Origin: Pseudomonas sp. stari2
GTDB taxonomy: Bacteria > Pseudomonadota > Gammaproteobacteria > Pseudomonadales > Pseudomonadaceae
Direction: 5' to 3'
Assembly: GCF_040760005.1 (NCBI RefSeq)
Contig: NZ_CP099760.1
Coordinates: forward strand, 2,227,501 to 2,291,500
DNA: 64,000 bases
Shown here: positions 1 through 7,216 of the stretch, one piece after another
How the letters are laid out: each line of letters begins with the position of its first letter
How positions within the stretch are numbered: the first letter of the stretch is position 1
Notes under the pieces: generated by a model
Databases searched by the model: none
Seen by the model: only the letters and a program-made list of their open reading frames with translations
Told to the model about the DNA's origin: nothing
Program-made: the position numbers and the translations under genes

Positions 1-174
1 GCCTGGTCTTCGTCGTTGAAGGTCGGGCTTTATGTCAGTTGAAAGCGGTAATGCAGTGGTTGTGCCAAGTCGCGCTGAGCCTTGAATTCATTGATGTGGC
101 GCGGGCATTGGCCAGAGAGTCATCGTGGTTTTTGCACCGATTGGATGCGGCTTGCCCGTTAATGGAGCGACAAG
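1..174. other. Non-coding left edge, upstream of unseen gene
   Basis: No convincing coding frame, hairpin or promoter is seen here. The minus-strand operon (nasT, transporter, phosphatase-kinase) reads out of the window through this stretch. In Pseudomonas the assimilatory nitrite and nitrate reductase genes usually follow, so this is probably the gap before nirB. That is an inference from synteny; nothing in these bases shows it. Confidence 0.35.
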
Positions 175-1845
175 TCAGCCATGAAACAACAGGAACAGCA
201 GCACCAGGTTGCCCAGCAGCGCCAGTAACGCCAATGTCCGCCAGACCTTCAGCGGTTCCCGTTCGAGCAAGGGACGAGGGCGTACATTCAGGCTGCGGCG
301 TTCACCTTGCTCCAGAATCAGCAGCCATTCCTCGGCGGTTTCATACCGTTGCAATGGATCGGCCGCCACACCGCGTTCCAGACACTGCGCCAGCCACTCC
401 GGCAGATCCGGGCGATAGCGACCGGCGCTGACCGGCACCCCGAAACGCGGGCGCTGGAAGGCTTCGATCTCGCCGTAGGGAAAATGTCCGGTGAGCAAGA
501 AATACAAGGTCACGCCCACCGCATACAGATCCTGTTGTGCGCTGGGTACTGCGCCCTGAAAGGCTTCCGGCGCGATAAAGCTCGGGGTTCCGGGGAGGGT
601 CGACGGGGCGTCCTGCGACAGACCGGGGCAATACGCCAGACCGAAATCCAGCAGACGCAACTCGCCGTCGTCCCCCAGGTGCAGGTTTTCCGGTTTGATG
701 TCGCGGTGCAGGATCTGCCGTCGATGCAACAGGCCGATAGCCCGCAACAGGCGTTCGGCCAGATCCTGCCACTGGGCCAGTGGCAGAGGGCCGCTTTGTT
801 CGAATAGCTGAGCCAGGGTCGTCCCTGAATATTCACGCATCACGTAGTACAAATGCTGACGCTGACCGGCGCTATGGACTTCGGGAAAGTGCCGCCCGGC
901 GACGCGTTTGAGAAACCACTCCTCCGCCAGCAAGGCTTGACCGGCCTGGGCATCGTCTGCCAGTTGTGCAGGCAACGTTTTCAAAAGCCAGGCTTGGCCC
1001 TGGCCATCGAGCACGCGATACAGCAATGATTGCTGGCTCTGACCGACGATCCCTTGTACCTGCCAGCCTTCGAATGCCTGACCCGGTTTCAGCGGCGGGG
1101 GCAGCGGCCACTGCTGCAAATGAATCAGCGCATCGCCAAGGCTGGCCTCGCCGACGGCATCCACGCGCACCAATAAGGCACTGGCATTGTCCTGACTGCC
1201 GGCCAGATGCGCGGCGTTGACCAGAGTTTGCGCGGCACTTTGCAGGTCCGGTTGATCGCGGAGAATCCCGGCGATAGCAGTATCGCCGAGCGACGCCCAC
1301 ACGCCATCACTGAGCAGCACGAAACATTCGTCCTCACACAGTTCACCGTCGAGAAAATCCAGCACCAGATGCTGATCCAGCCCCAGTGCGCGCTTGAGCA
1401 CATGCTGCATGCCCGGTTGATCCCAGACGTGATCCTCGCTGATCCGCTGCAAGGTCTCGTTGTGCCAGCGATAGACCCGGCAATCACCGACATGCGCCAG
1501 GGTAAATTGCCGGCCCCGCAGGACCAGCGCACTGACCGTAGTGAGCAGCGGCTGGCCGCCACCGTTGACCTGCAACCAGCGGTTTTGCGCGAGCAGCAGA
1601 CGATCGAGGGCCTGGGCCACGCTCCAGGTTTCCGGGGTGGCGTAGTAGTCCAGCGCCAGTGCCTGCAAGGTCGAACGCGCCGCCAGACCGCCATCGGCGC
1701 ACTGGCTGACGCCGTCGGCGATGGCGAACAGAAACCCCTTGCTGGCAGCCAGCGCCGGGGCCGGAGTCACCAGGCGCAAGGCATCCTGGTTTTCCACGCG
1801 GGGGCCGGTGGCGCTGGCTTCGGCAAAGCTCAGTTGCAGAGCCAT
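175..1845 (-). CDS. Bifunctional PP2C-type phosphatase / Ser-Thr protein kinase
   Basis: This 556-residue protein fuses a PP2C phosphatase to a Hanks-type kinase. The phosphatase half (about 1-230) shows ADGVSQCADGG at 43-53, HVGDCRVYRW near 118-127, LSDGVW near 179-184 and SQDNAS near 217, which carry the metal-binding aspartates. The kinase half has a likely ATP lysine at 289, the catalytic loop HRDIKPEN at 380-387, DFG at 400-402 and an APE-like segment after GTPSFI. A single hydrophobic helix (about 535-553) ends the protein, so it is probably anchored in the inner membrane with both domains cytoplasmic. It lies 7 bases after the nitrate transporter in the same operon. A role in adjusting nitrate assimilation by reversible phosphorylation is an inference; the substrate is unknown. 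Confidence 0.9.
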   Translation of the reverse strand: MALQLSFAEASATGPRVENQDALRLVTPAPALAASKGFLFAIADGVSQCADGGLAARSTLQALALDYYATPETWSVAQALDRLLLAQNRWLQVNGGGQPLLTTVSALVLRGRQFTLAHVGDCRVYRWHNETLQRISEDHVWDQPGMQHVLKRALGLDQHLVLDFLDGELCEDECFVLLSDGVWASLGDTAIAGILRDQPDLQSAAQTLVNAAHLAGSQDNASALLVRVDAVGEASLGDALIHLQQWPLPPPLKPGQAFEGWQVQGIVGQSQQSLLYRVLDGQGQAWLLKTLPAQLADDAQAGQALLAEEWFLKRVAGRHFPEVHSAGQRQHLYYVMREYSGTTLAQLFEQSGPLPLAQWQDLAERLLRAIGLLHRRQILHRDIKPENLHLGDDGELRLLDFGLAYCPGLSQDAPSTLPGTPSFIAPEAFQGAVPSAQQDLYAVGVTLYFLLTGHFPYGEIEAFQRPRFGVPVSAGRYRPDLPEWLAQCLERGVAADPLQRYETAEEWLLILEQGERRSLNVRPRPLLEREPLKVWRTLALLALLGNLVLLFLLFHG

Positions 1846-1852
1846 TCGGGCC

Positions 1853-3064
1853 TCAGACCCGGGCAGCGGTCACGGCCGCCGAACCCCAAGTGGTTCTCCA
1901 GCGACGTTTGACCCCGTGCAGACCGAACCACGCCAACACACCCAGGCTGGCGAACAACCACAGCGCCAGTTGATAGCTGCCGGTGCTCTGTTTGATAGCT
2001 CCCATGCCTGCTGCCAAAGCGAAACCGCCGATGCCGCCGGCCATTCCGATCAGGCCAGTCATCACACCGATCTCGCGGCGAAAACGCTGAGGCACCAGTT
2101 GGAACACCGCGCCATTACCTGCGCCGAGACCGAGCATGGTGCAGACGAAAAGTGCCAGCGCCGCATAGGAACTGGGCAGATTGAAGCCGACGGCCGCGAT
2201 GCAGACCGCCGCCACCGTATACATCGCCAGCAACGTGCGAATCCCGCCGAAACGGTCAGCCAGCGCGCCGCCCAGCGGGCGCATCAGGCTGCCGCCGAAC
2301 ACACAGGCCGCGGTGTAATAACCGGCGGTCACCGGGCTCAAACCGTATTGATCGTTGAAGTAACCGGGCAGGGCGCTGGCCAGGCCGATGAAGCCGCCGA
2401 AGGTGACGCTGTAGAAAAACATGAACCACCAACTGTCGCGGTCGCCCAGGGCTTTGAAGTAGTCGGCCATGGATTTGGCTTTTGGTCGCTCCGGTGCGTT
2501 TTTCGCCAGCCAGGCAAACAGCACCAGGGTCAGGATCAGCGGGATCAGGGCGAAACCGAATACATTGCTCCAGCCGAACGCCGCCGCCAAAACCGGGGCA
2601 ATCAACGCCGCGAACACGGTCCCGGAATTGCCGGCCCCGGCAATCCCCATCGCCTTGCCCTGATGCTCCGGCGGATACCACTGCGAGGCCAGCGGCAGCG
2701 CCACGGCAAACGAAGCGCCGGCCATGCCGAGGAACAAGCCAAGCAGAAGCGCCTGTTCGTAACTGTGGATACCGAGTTTCCAGGCGCCGAACAGCGCGCA
2801 GATCACGATCACCTGACCAATCAGCCCGGCGGTTTTCGGCGACAGGCGATCGGCAAGCATGCCCATCGCAAAGCGCAGCACGGCGCCGGCCAGAATCGGC
2901 GTGGCCACCACGAGGCCGCGCTGCTGGGTCGTCAGGTGCAGGTCGGCGGCAATCTGCACCGCCAGCGGGCCGAGCAGGTACCAGACCATGAAGCTCAGGT
3001 CGAAATACAGGAAGGCCGCGAACAGAGTCGGGGTGTGGCCGGATTTCCAGAAGCTTTTATTCAT
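1853..3064 (-). CDS. nasA: NarK/NasA-type nitrate (nitrite) transporter, MFS
   Basis: This 403-residue major facilitator protein has about 12 hydrophobic segments and belongs to the nitrate/nitrite porter family. It is expected to bring nitrate across the inner membrane for assimilation. The start at 3064 (MNKSFWKSG) is preceded by GAGG at a good distance. An upstream in-frame methionine at 3139 would place coding sequence inside the leader RNA and is less likely. It follows nasS-nasT and is separated from nasT by a 221-base leader holding NasT-target hairpins and a terminator, so it is likely the first gene controlled by antitermination. The nas rather than nar assignment comes from this context. 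Confidence 0.9.
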   Translation of the reverse strand: MNKSFWKSGHTPTLFAAFLYFDLSFMVWYLLGPLAVQIAADLHLTTQQRGLVVATPILAGAVLRFAMGMLADRLSPKTAGLIGQVIVICALFGAWKLGIHSYEQALLLGLFLGMAGASFAVALPLASQWYPPEHQGKAMGIAGAGNSGTVFAALIAPVLAAAFGWSNVFGFALIPLILTLVLFAWLAKNAPERPKAKSMADYFKALGDRDSWWFMFFYSVTFGGFIGLASALPGYFNDQYGLSPVTAGYYTAACVFGGSLMRPLGGALADRFGGIRTLLAMYTVAAVCIAAVGFNLPSSYAALALFVCTMLGLGAGNGAVFQLVPQRFRREIGVMTGLIGMAGGIGGFALAAGMGAIKQSTGSYQLALWLFASLGVLAWFGLHGVKRRWRTTWGSAAVTAARV

Positions 3065-3159
3065 CGCGCACCTCAGCGGTAGAGAATCTCGAGAAGGAGT
3101 CAGAACCAGCACAGTGGGGCGCCGCCACGGCCGCACCACCGGCCCCGGTCAATGGGGCC

Positions 3160-3253
3160 AAAACGCAAAAACGCCGCTACCCGGATCGCCGAAAGTGGGC
3201 AACGAGGGTGAGCGACGTCTTTGTCGTGGGTGGGGCAACCGCCGTTGGTTACC
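3160..3253 (-). promoter_or_regulatory. NasT (ANTAR) target leader: two hexaloop hairpins plus terminator
   Basis: Read on the minus strand, the first hairpin (3253-3234) has a 7-bp stem GGTAACC/GGTTGCC closing the loop AACGGC. After 7 bases a second (3226-3213) has stem CGAC/GTCG and loop AAAGAC. Both six-base loops carry A at position 1 and G at position 4, the known signature of RNAs bound by ANTAR proteins. The 3' arm of the second hairpin (GTCG) is also the start of a longer stem, GTCGCT(C)ACCC with GGGTAGCGGC (3216-3206 with 3182-3173), followed by TTTTTGCGTTTT. Forming the second hairpin should therefore block the terminator. The layout lies between nasT and the transporter gene. Confidence 0.82.
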
Positions 3254-3266
3254 TGTAGCGATTGCT

Positions 3267-3283
3267 TAGCGAGATCTGTGCCA
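3267..3283 (-). promoter_or_regulatory. Candidate sigma-54 promoter for the nitrate operon
   Basis: The minus strand reads TGGCACAGATCTCGCTA, close to the sigma-54 -24/-12 pattern TGGCAC-N5-TTGCW. The GG and GC pairs have the correct 10-base spacing and there is one change (TC for TT). Transcription would begin about 12 bases downstream, just before the first ANTAR hairpin. That placement supports a nitrogen-controlled start for the leader. It overlaps the last bases before the nasT stop codon. Confidence 0.5.
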
Positions 3284-3285
3284 GC

Positions 3286-3861
3286 TCAGCCAAGCAACTC
3301 GCTCATGGCAATGATCTGCTCCGCCACCTGAATCAGTTTCTGCTGGCGGCTCATGGCCTGGCGGCGCATCAGGGTGTAGGCCTCTTCTTCGTTGCACTCC
3401 TTCATTTTCATCAGCAGCCCTTTGGCCAGTTCGATGCGTTTGCGCTCGGCCAGTTGCTGGTCGCGGGCCTGAAGTTGGGCGCGCAGTGCCTGGTCGCTTT
3501 CGAAGCGGGCCATGGCCACGTCGAGAATCGGCTGCAAGCGTTGTGCGTGAATGCCTTCGACGATGTAGGCACTGACCCCGGACTTGATCGCCTGACGCAT
3601 CACGCCGGGGTCGTGCTCGTCGGTGAACATCACGATCGGCCGTGGCTGGTCGCGGCTGACCAGCACCACTTGTTCCATCACATCGCGGCTTGGTGACTCG
3701 GTATCGATCAGGATCACGTCCGGGCGCACCGTTTCGACGCGTGCGGGCAGGTCGATGGTCAGGCCGGACTCATCGATGACCTCGAAACCGGCCTCGGCCA
3801 GCGCAGCTTTAAGGCGCCCGACTTTTTTCGCTGTGTCGTTGATCAGTAGAATGCGCAACAT
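3286..3861 (-). CDS. nasT: NasT, ANTAR-domain transcription antiterminator
   Basis: This 191-residue protein has an N-terminal response-regulator-like domain (MLRILLINDTAKK, with DVILIDTE carrying the acceptor-like aspartate) and a C-terminal ANTAR RNA-binding domain (ERKRIELAKGLLM onwards, with AYTLMRRQAM). NasT proteins bind twin-hairpin leader RNAs and prevent termination in nas operons. Their partner NasS holds them inactive until nitrate or nitrite is present. The start follows AGGAG and lies 15 bases after nasS. The probable target leader lies immediately downstream. Confidence 0.93.
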   Translation of the reverse strand: MLRILLINDTAKKVGRLKAALAEAGFEVIDESGLTIDLPARVETVRPDVILIDTESPSRDVMEQVVLVSRDQPRPIVMFTDEHDPGVMRQAIKSGVSAYIVEGIHAQRLQPILDVAMARFESDQALRAQLQARDQQLAERKRIELAKGLLMKMKECNEEEAYTLMRRQAMSRQQKLIQVAEQIIAMSELLG

Positions 3862-3876
3862 GTTCGCGGTCTCCTG

Positions 3877-5088
3877 TCAGCGGTGGGCGAGCAGAGGGGC
3901 GTTGTTGCTCAACGCGTGCAGCTTGAAGCTTTGCGCGTAAGCGGCCGGGTCGCTGCCGTCCCAGACCTTGCCGTCGATCAGCTGGCTGCTGCGCATATCC
4001 TCGGTGCCAACTGGCACACCGACAGTGCTGGCCGCGTCGCGGTACAGCGTCAGTTGCTGCACTTGACGGGCGACGGCGAGGTAATCCGGGTCGTCACGCA
4101 GCAAACCCCAACGGCGGAACTGGGTCATGAACCACATGCCATCTGACAGGTACGGCAGATTCACCTTGCCATCGCCGTGAAAGCGCAGTGCGTGCGGATC
4201 CTGCCAGCGGTTGCCCAGACCGTCGTCGTAGTCTCCGAGAAAACGCGGCTCGATGCAGGAAACCGGGGCGTCGAGGTACTCGGCGGCGCTGAGCAGGTGC
4301 GCGGTGCTGCGGCGGTTTTCCGGGCTTTCTTCGATAAAACGGCTGGCTTCGAGGATCGCCATCACCAGCGCCCGGGCCGTGTTGGGGTATTGCTCGACGA
4401 AGGCGCGGGTGCAGCCGAGGACTTTTTCCGGATGGTCGGGCCAGATAGTCTGGCTGGTCGCCAGGGTGAACCCGAGATTTTGCTGTACGGCGCTGGCTGC
4501 CCACGGCTCACCAACGCAGAAACCGTCGATGCGACCGGCTTGCAGGTGCGCGACCATTTGCGGCGGCGGCACCACCACGCTGTCGACATCCTGCAATGGA
4601 TGAATCCCCTGGCTCGCCAGCCAGTAATAAAGCCACATGGCATGGGTGCCGGTGGGGAAGGTCTGGGCAAAGGTCAGCCTTGCGCGGGTTTGGTGCACAT
4701 GACGGTCCAGCGCCTCAGGACCGGTCACACCCAGCCCCTGCAAGCCGTGGGACAGGTTGAGGCTCTGGCCGTTCTGGTTCAGCCCCATCAGCACCGCCAT
4801 GTCGGTCGGCGCGATGCCACCGATACCCAGGTGGACCGCGTAGATCAGACCGTACAGGCTGTGTGCGGCGTCGAGTTCACCGCTGATCAAATTGTCCCGC
4901 AGGTTGGCCCATGAGTTCTGGCGCTTGAGATTCAGGGTCAGGCCGTAAGGCTGGGCAAAGCCCTGCGTGGCGGCGACCACCACCGAGGCGCAGTCGCTCA
5001 GGGCCATGAAACCCAGGTTGATTGCGCTTTTTTCCGGGGCATCGCTGCCGTTGACCCAGGCCAATGGCCCGACGGAGGTTTGAGTCAT
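3877..5088 (-). CDS. nasS: NasS, cytoplasmic nitrate/nitrite sensor
   Basis: This 403-residue protein resembles the NrtA/CmpA solute-binding family, with the typical INLGFMALSDCA opening and LGCTRAFVEQYP later. It has no signal peptide, which separates NasS sensors from the periplasmic transport proteins. NasS binds NasT and releases it when nitrate or nitrite is bound. It is the first gene of the nasS-nasT pair. An 8-base purine-rich stretch (GAAGGTGG) precedes the start. Divergent from pyrD. Confidence 0.9.
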   Translation of the reverse strand: MTQTSVGPLAWVNGSDAPEKSAINLGFMALSDCASVVVAATQGFAQPYGLTLNLKRQNSWANLRDNLISGELDAAHSLYGLIYAVHLGIGGIAPTDMAVLMGLNQNGQSLNLSHGLQGLGVTGPEALDRHVHQTRARLTFAQTFPTGTHAMWLYYWLASQGIHPLQDVDSVVVPPPQMVAHLQAGRIDGFCVGEPWAASAVQQNLGFTLATSQTIWPDHPEKVLGCTRAFVEQYPNTARALVMAILEASRFIEESPENRRSTAHLLSAAEYLDAPVSCIEPRFLGDYDDGLGNRWQDPHALRFHGDGKVNLPYLSDGMWFMTQFRRWGLLRDDPDYLAVARQVQQLTLYRDAASTVGVPVGTEDMRSSQLIDGKVWDGSDPAAYAQSFKLHALSNNAPLLAHR

Positions 5089-5311
5089 GAAAAACCACCT
5101 TCAAAAAAAACGTCGTCCGAGGCTTTGCCCGCGCAAAACCGAGAGACGACGCCATTGTCCTTGCCTGCACACCACCATTGGCCTGCGGGCTGATGCCGAG
5201 GAAGGTGCAAGGCATATGCCATGCGCACGGATTTACCCATGCGCCTCGCGCGGCGGGGCGATGCCCGGCTATAATCGCCGCCTCTTTTCGCCGCCCGAGT
5301 CATAGCCGCCC
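5089..5311. promoter_or_regulatory. nasS/pyrD divergent intergenic region
   Basis: The gap holds a TATAAT at 5270-5275 in the pyrD direction, about 37 bases before its start, but no good -35 hexamer is seen at the right spacing. A 10-base perfect palindrome GGCATATGCC lies at 5211-5220. No other signal could be supported. Confidence 0.45.
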
Positions 5312-6331
5312 ATGTACACCCTGGCCCGTCAGCTGTTGTTCAAACTTTCCCCGGAAACCTCCCACGATCTGTCGCTGGATCTGATCGGCGCGGGCGGGCG
5401 TTTGGGCCTCAACGGCTTGTTGTGCAAGGCGCCGGCGTCGCTGCCGGTCAATGTCATGGGCCTGCAGTTCCCGAACCCGGTGGGTCTGGCGGCCGGTCTG
5501 GACAAGAACGGCGCAGCCATCGACGGCTTCGCGCAGCTGGGTTTCGGTTTTGTCGAAATCGGCACCGTGACTCCGCGTCCGCAGCCGGGCAACCCGAAAC
5601 CACGGATCTTCCGCCTGCCGGAAGCCGAGGCGATCATCAATCGCATGGGGTTCAACAACCTCGGCGTGGATAACCTGCTGGCGCGTGTGGCGGCGGCCAA
5701 ATACAAGGGCGTGCTGGGGATCAACATCGGCAAGAACTTCGACACCCCGGTCGAGCGCGCAGTGGATGACTACCTGATCTGCCTGGACAAGGTCTACGCC
5801 CACGCCAGTTACGTCACGGTCAACGTCAGTTCGCCGAACACCCCGGGCCTGCGCAGCCTGCAGTTCGGCGATTCGCTCAAGCAATTGCTGGCGGACCTGG
5901 CCACGCGCCGCGCCGAACTGGCCCTGCGTCACGGCAAACATGTACCGCTGGCGATCAAGATCGCGCCGGACATGACCGACGAAGAAACCGCGCAAGTGGC
6001 GCAAGCGCTGATCGAAACCGGGATGGACGCGGTGATTGCCACCAACACCACCCTCAGCCGTGTAGGCGTCGAAGGCATGGAGCACGGTGACGAGGCGGGC
6101 GGTCTGTCCGGTGCGCCGGTGCGTGAGAAAAGCACCCACACCGTGAAAGTGTTGGCGTCCGAGCTGGGCGGCAAACTGCCGATCATTGCGGCGGGCGGTA
6201 TCACCGAAGGCAAGCATGCGGCCGAGAAGATCGCTGCCGGCGCAAGCCTGGTGCAGATTTACTCCGGCTTCATCTATAAGGGCCCGGCGCTGATTCGTGA
6301 GTCCGTGGACGCCATCGCCGCCAAGCGCTGA
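5312..6331 (+). CDS. pyrD: Dihydroorotate dehydrogenase (quinone), class 2
   Basis: This 339-residue enzyme oxidises dihydroorotate to orotate in pyrimidine synthesis, passing electrons to quinone. It has the N-terminal amphipathic helix of class 2 enzymes, [10 protein letters not shown] (FMN and substrate region), NRMGFNN, and [11 protein letters not shown] with the class 2 catalytic serine. IAAGGI near the C-terminus contacts the FMN phosphate. Length matches E. coli PyrD (336). It acts at the inner face of the cytoplasmic membrane. It is monocistronic and converges on rmf, sharing a terminator. Confidence 0.97.
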   Translation: MYTLARQLLFKLSPETSHDLSLDLIGAGGRLGLNGLLCKAPASLPVNVMGLQFPNPVGLAAGLDKNGAAIDGFAQLGFGFVEIGTVTPRPQPGNPKPRIFRLPEAEAIINRMGFNNLGVDNLLARVAAAKYKGVLGINIGKNFDTPVERAVDDYLICLDKVYAHASYVTVNVSSPNTPGLRSLQFGDSLKQLLADLATRRAELALRHGKHVPLAIKIAPDMTDEETAQVAQALIETGMDAVIATNTTLSRVGVEGMEHGDEAGGLSGAPVREKSTHTVKVLASELGGKLPIIAAGGITEGKHAAEKIAAGASLVQIYSGFIYKGPALIRESVDAIAAKR

Positions 6332-6355
6332 TCATCGGACATAAACGGCAGGCAC

Positions 6356-6381
6356 AAAAAAGGGCTCCTCGAAGGAGCCCC
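6356..6381 (-). terminator. rmf/pyrD shared terminator
   Basis: A perfect GGGCTCCT/AGGAGCCC stem with a CGA loop is flanked by six A on the plus-strand left side, giving a T-run in the minus direction. It suits termination of rmf and can also act on pyrD, which ends 25 bases before it. Confidence 0.85.
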
Positions 6382-6469
6382 TGGGCCGTAGCCCGCCGTC
6401 CGGGAAGGACGTGCATGGTGATCAGGTAGTTACGAAATCAGATTGTCGTGTCGCAATAAGTGCCCTGTG

Positions 6470-6685
6470 TCAGCCGACGGCGTGAAGTTCGTTGAGTCTG
6501 TGGATTCCCGCAGTGCCGGTCATACCGTCCCAGTTGTCGCCGCGTCCTTCTCGCCAGCCGTTGATCCAGGCTTGACGTACCGACGGTAGAGTAAATGGGC
6601 AAAGCTCACGGGATTTGCCACCAACGCCATATTGATATCCGCGCAAAAATGCTCTTTCCAACGGATCACGCTTAAGTCTTCTCAT
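6470..6685 (-). CDS. rmf: Ribosome modulation factor
   Basis: This 71-residue basic protein carries the Rmf signature: RRLKRDPLERAFLRGYQYGV, then SRELCPF and QAWINGWREGR. Rmf dimerises 70S ribosomes into inactive 100S particles in stationary phase and under starvation. The gene is alone between pyrD and rlmL, as in other Pseudomonas. Its long upstream region contains a run of hairpins that fits the Pseudomonas rmf leader RNA. Confidence 0.95.
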   Translation of the reverse strand: MRRLKRDPLERAFLRGYQYGVGGKSRELCPFTLPSVRQAWINGWREGRGDNWDGMTGTAGIHRLNELHAVG

Positions 6686-6724
6686 AGGGTGTTTCCCTCA
6701 CTTGTTGACTGTTTTTGTCGCGTC

Positions 6725-6816
6725 GACCTCAATTGAGGTCTGGCAGAAAAACTCTGCCGTTGGCGGCTCGCTGCCGGCGTGGCGAGCCAAGGTGTTGACG
6801 CCGTTGCGACGTCAAC
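6725..6816 (-). ncRNA. Structured rmf leader (rmf RNA motif)
   Basis: Four inverted repeats lie side by side upstream of rmf. They are the perfect palindrome GACCTCAATTGAGGTC (6725-6740), GGCAG/CTGCC (6742-6758), GGCTCGC/GCGAGCC (6765-6788) and GTTGACG/CGTCAAC (6794-6816). Nothing here codes. A conserved RNA called the rmf motif is known upstream of rmf in Pseudomonas, with undetermined function. The position and hairpin density match, though I cannot align it to the family model. It would lie in the rmf 5' UTR, about 40 bases from the start codon. Confidence 0.7.
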
Positions 6817-7216
6817 CTGTGTCCAGTTCTAACCAATGAGTCACATCGAGGGAATGACCGTTTTGTCATAAGGACGTAACGAAAAGGGTGCTATGGCGAT
6901 AAGTAACGGCAGGTTTCATGAATGTTTATTCACCAAACCCCGGTATGATCGGCCCTGCGCTGTATGACAGGTTTAATGCCTTAGTGAGAATGACCCACGT
7001 TTACCATCGGGTACTTTTCGACGAAGGGTTGCTTTGAGTCATTTTGTTGCATCAACTTTTTTATCTGTCCCGGCATCTAAGCTCCTTTGACCCGAGCAGC
7101 GGGGGATGGAACGGCACACCTTCGTGCCACGCGGGCGCTCTTGTAGAAAAGCGCCTGATTGAAAACCGGATCGGCAATGCGTTGCCGGTTCATTAGCCAA
7201 AGGCTCTGGAAAAACC
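6817..7216 (+). promoter_or_regulatory. rlmL upstream region with hairpin cluster
   Basis: No gene is seen in this 400-base stretch. The part from 7091 to 7187 reads as four small hairpins in a row: CCCG/CGGG (7091-7103), GGCAC/GTGCC (7113-7128), GGCGCT/AGCGCC (7134-7155) and CGGCAA/TTGCCG with a TGCG loop (7172-7187). They end 30 bases before the rlmL start, so an rlmL leader would be structured. A TATGAT at about 6944 could be a -10 element, without a clear -35. No known family is recognised. Confidence 0.4.

Noticed and set aside
39..431. 130-codon plus-strand frame at the left edge
   Set aside because: It overlaps the 3' end of the phosphatase-kinase gene, has no ribosome site and its sequence is arginine/proline-rich as in antisense frames.
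3065..3139. Longer start for the nitrate transporter at 3139
   Set aside because: It would begin just after the terminator in the leader and adds 25 residues unlike the family; 3064 has a good ribosome site.
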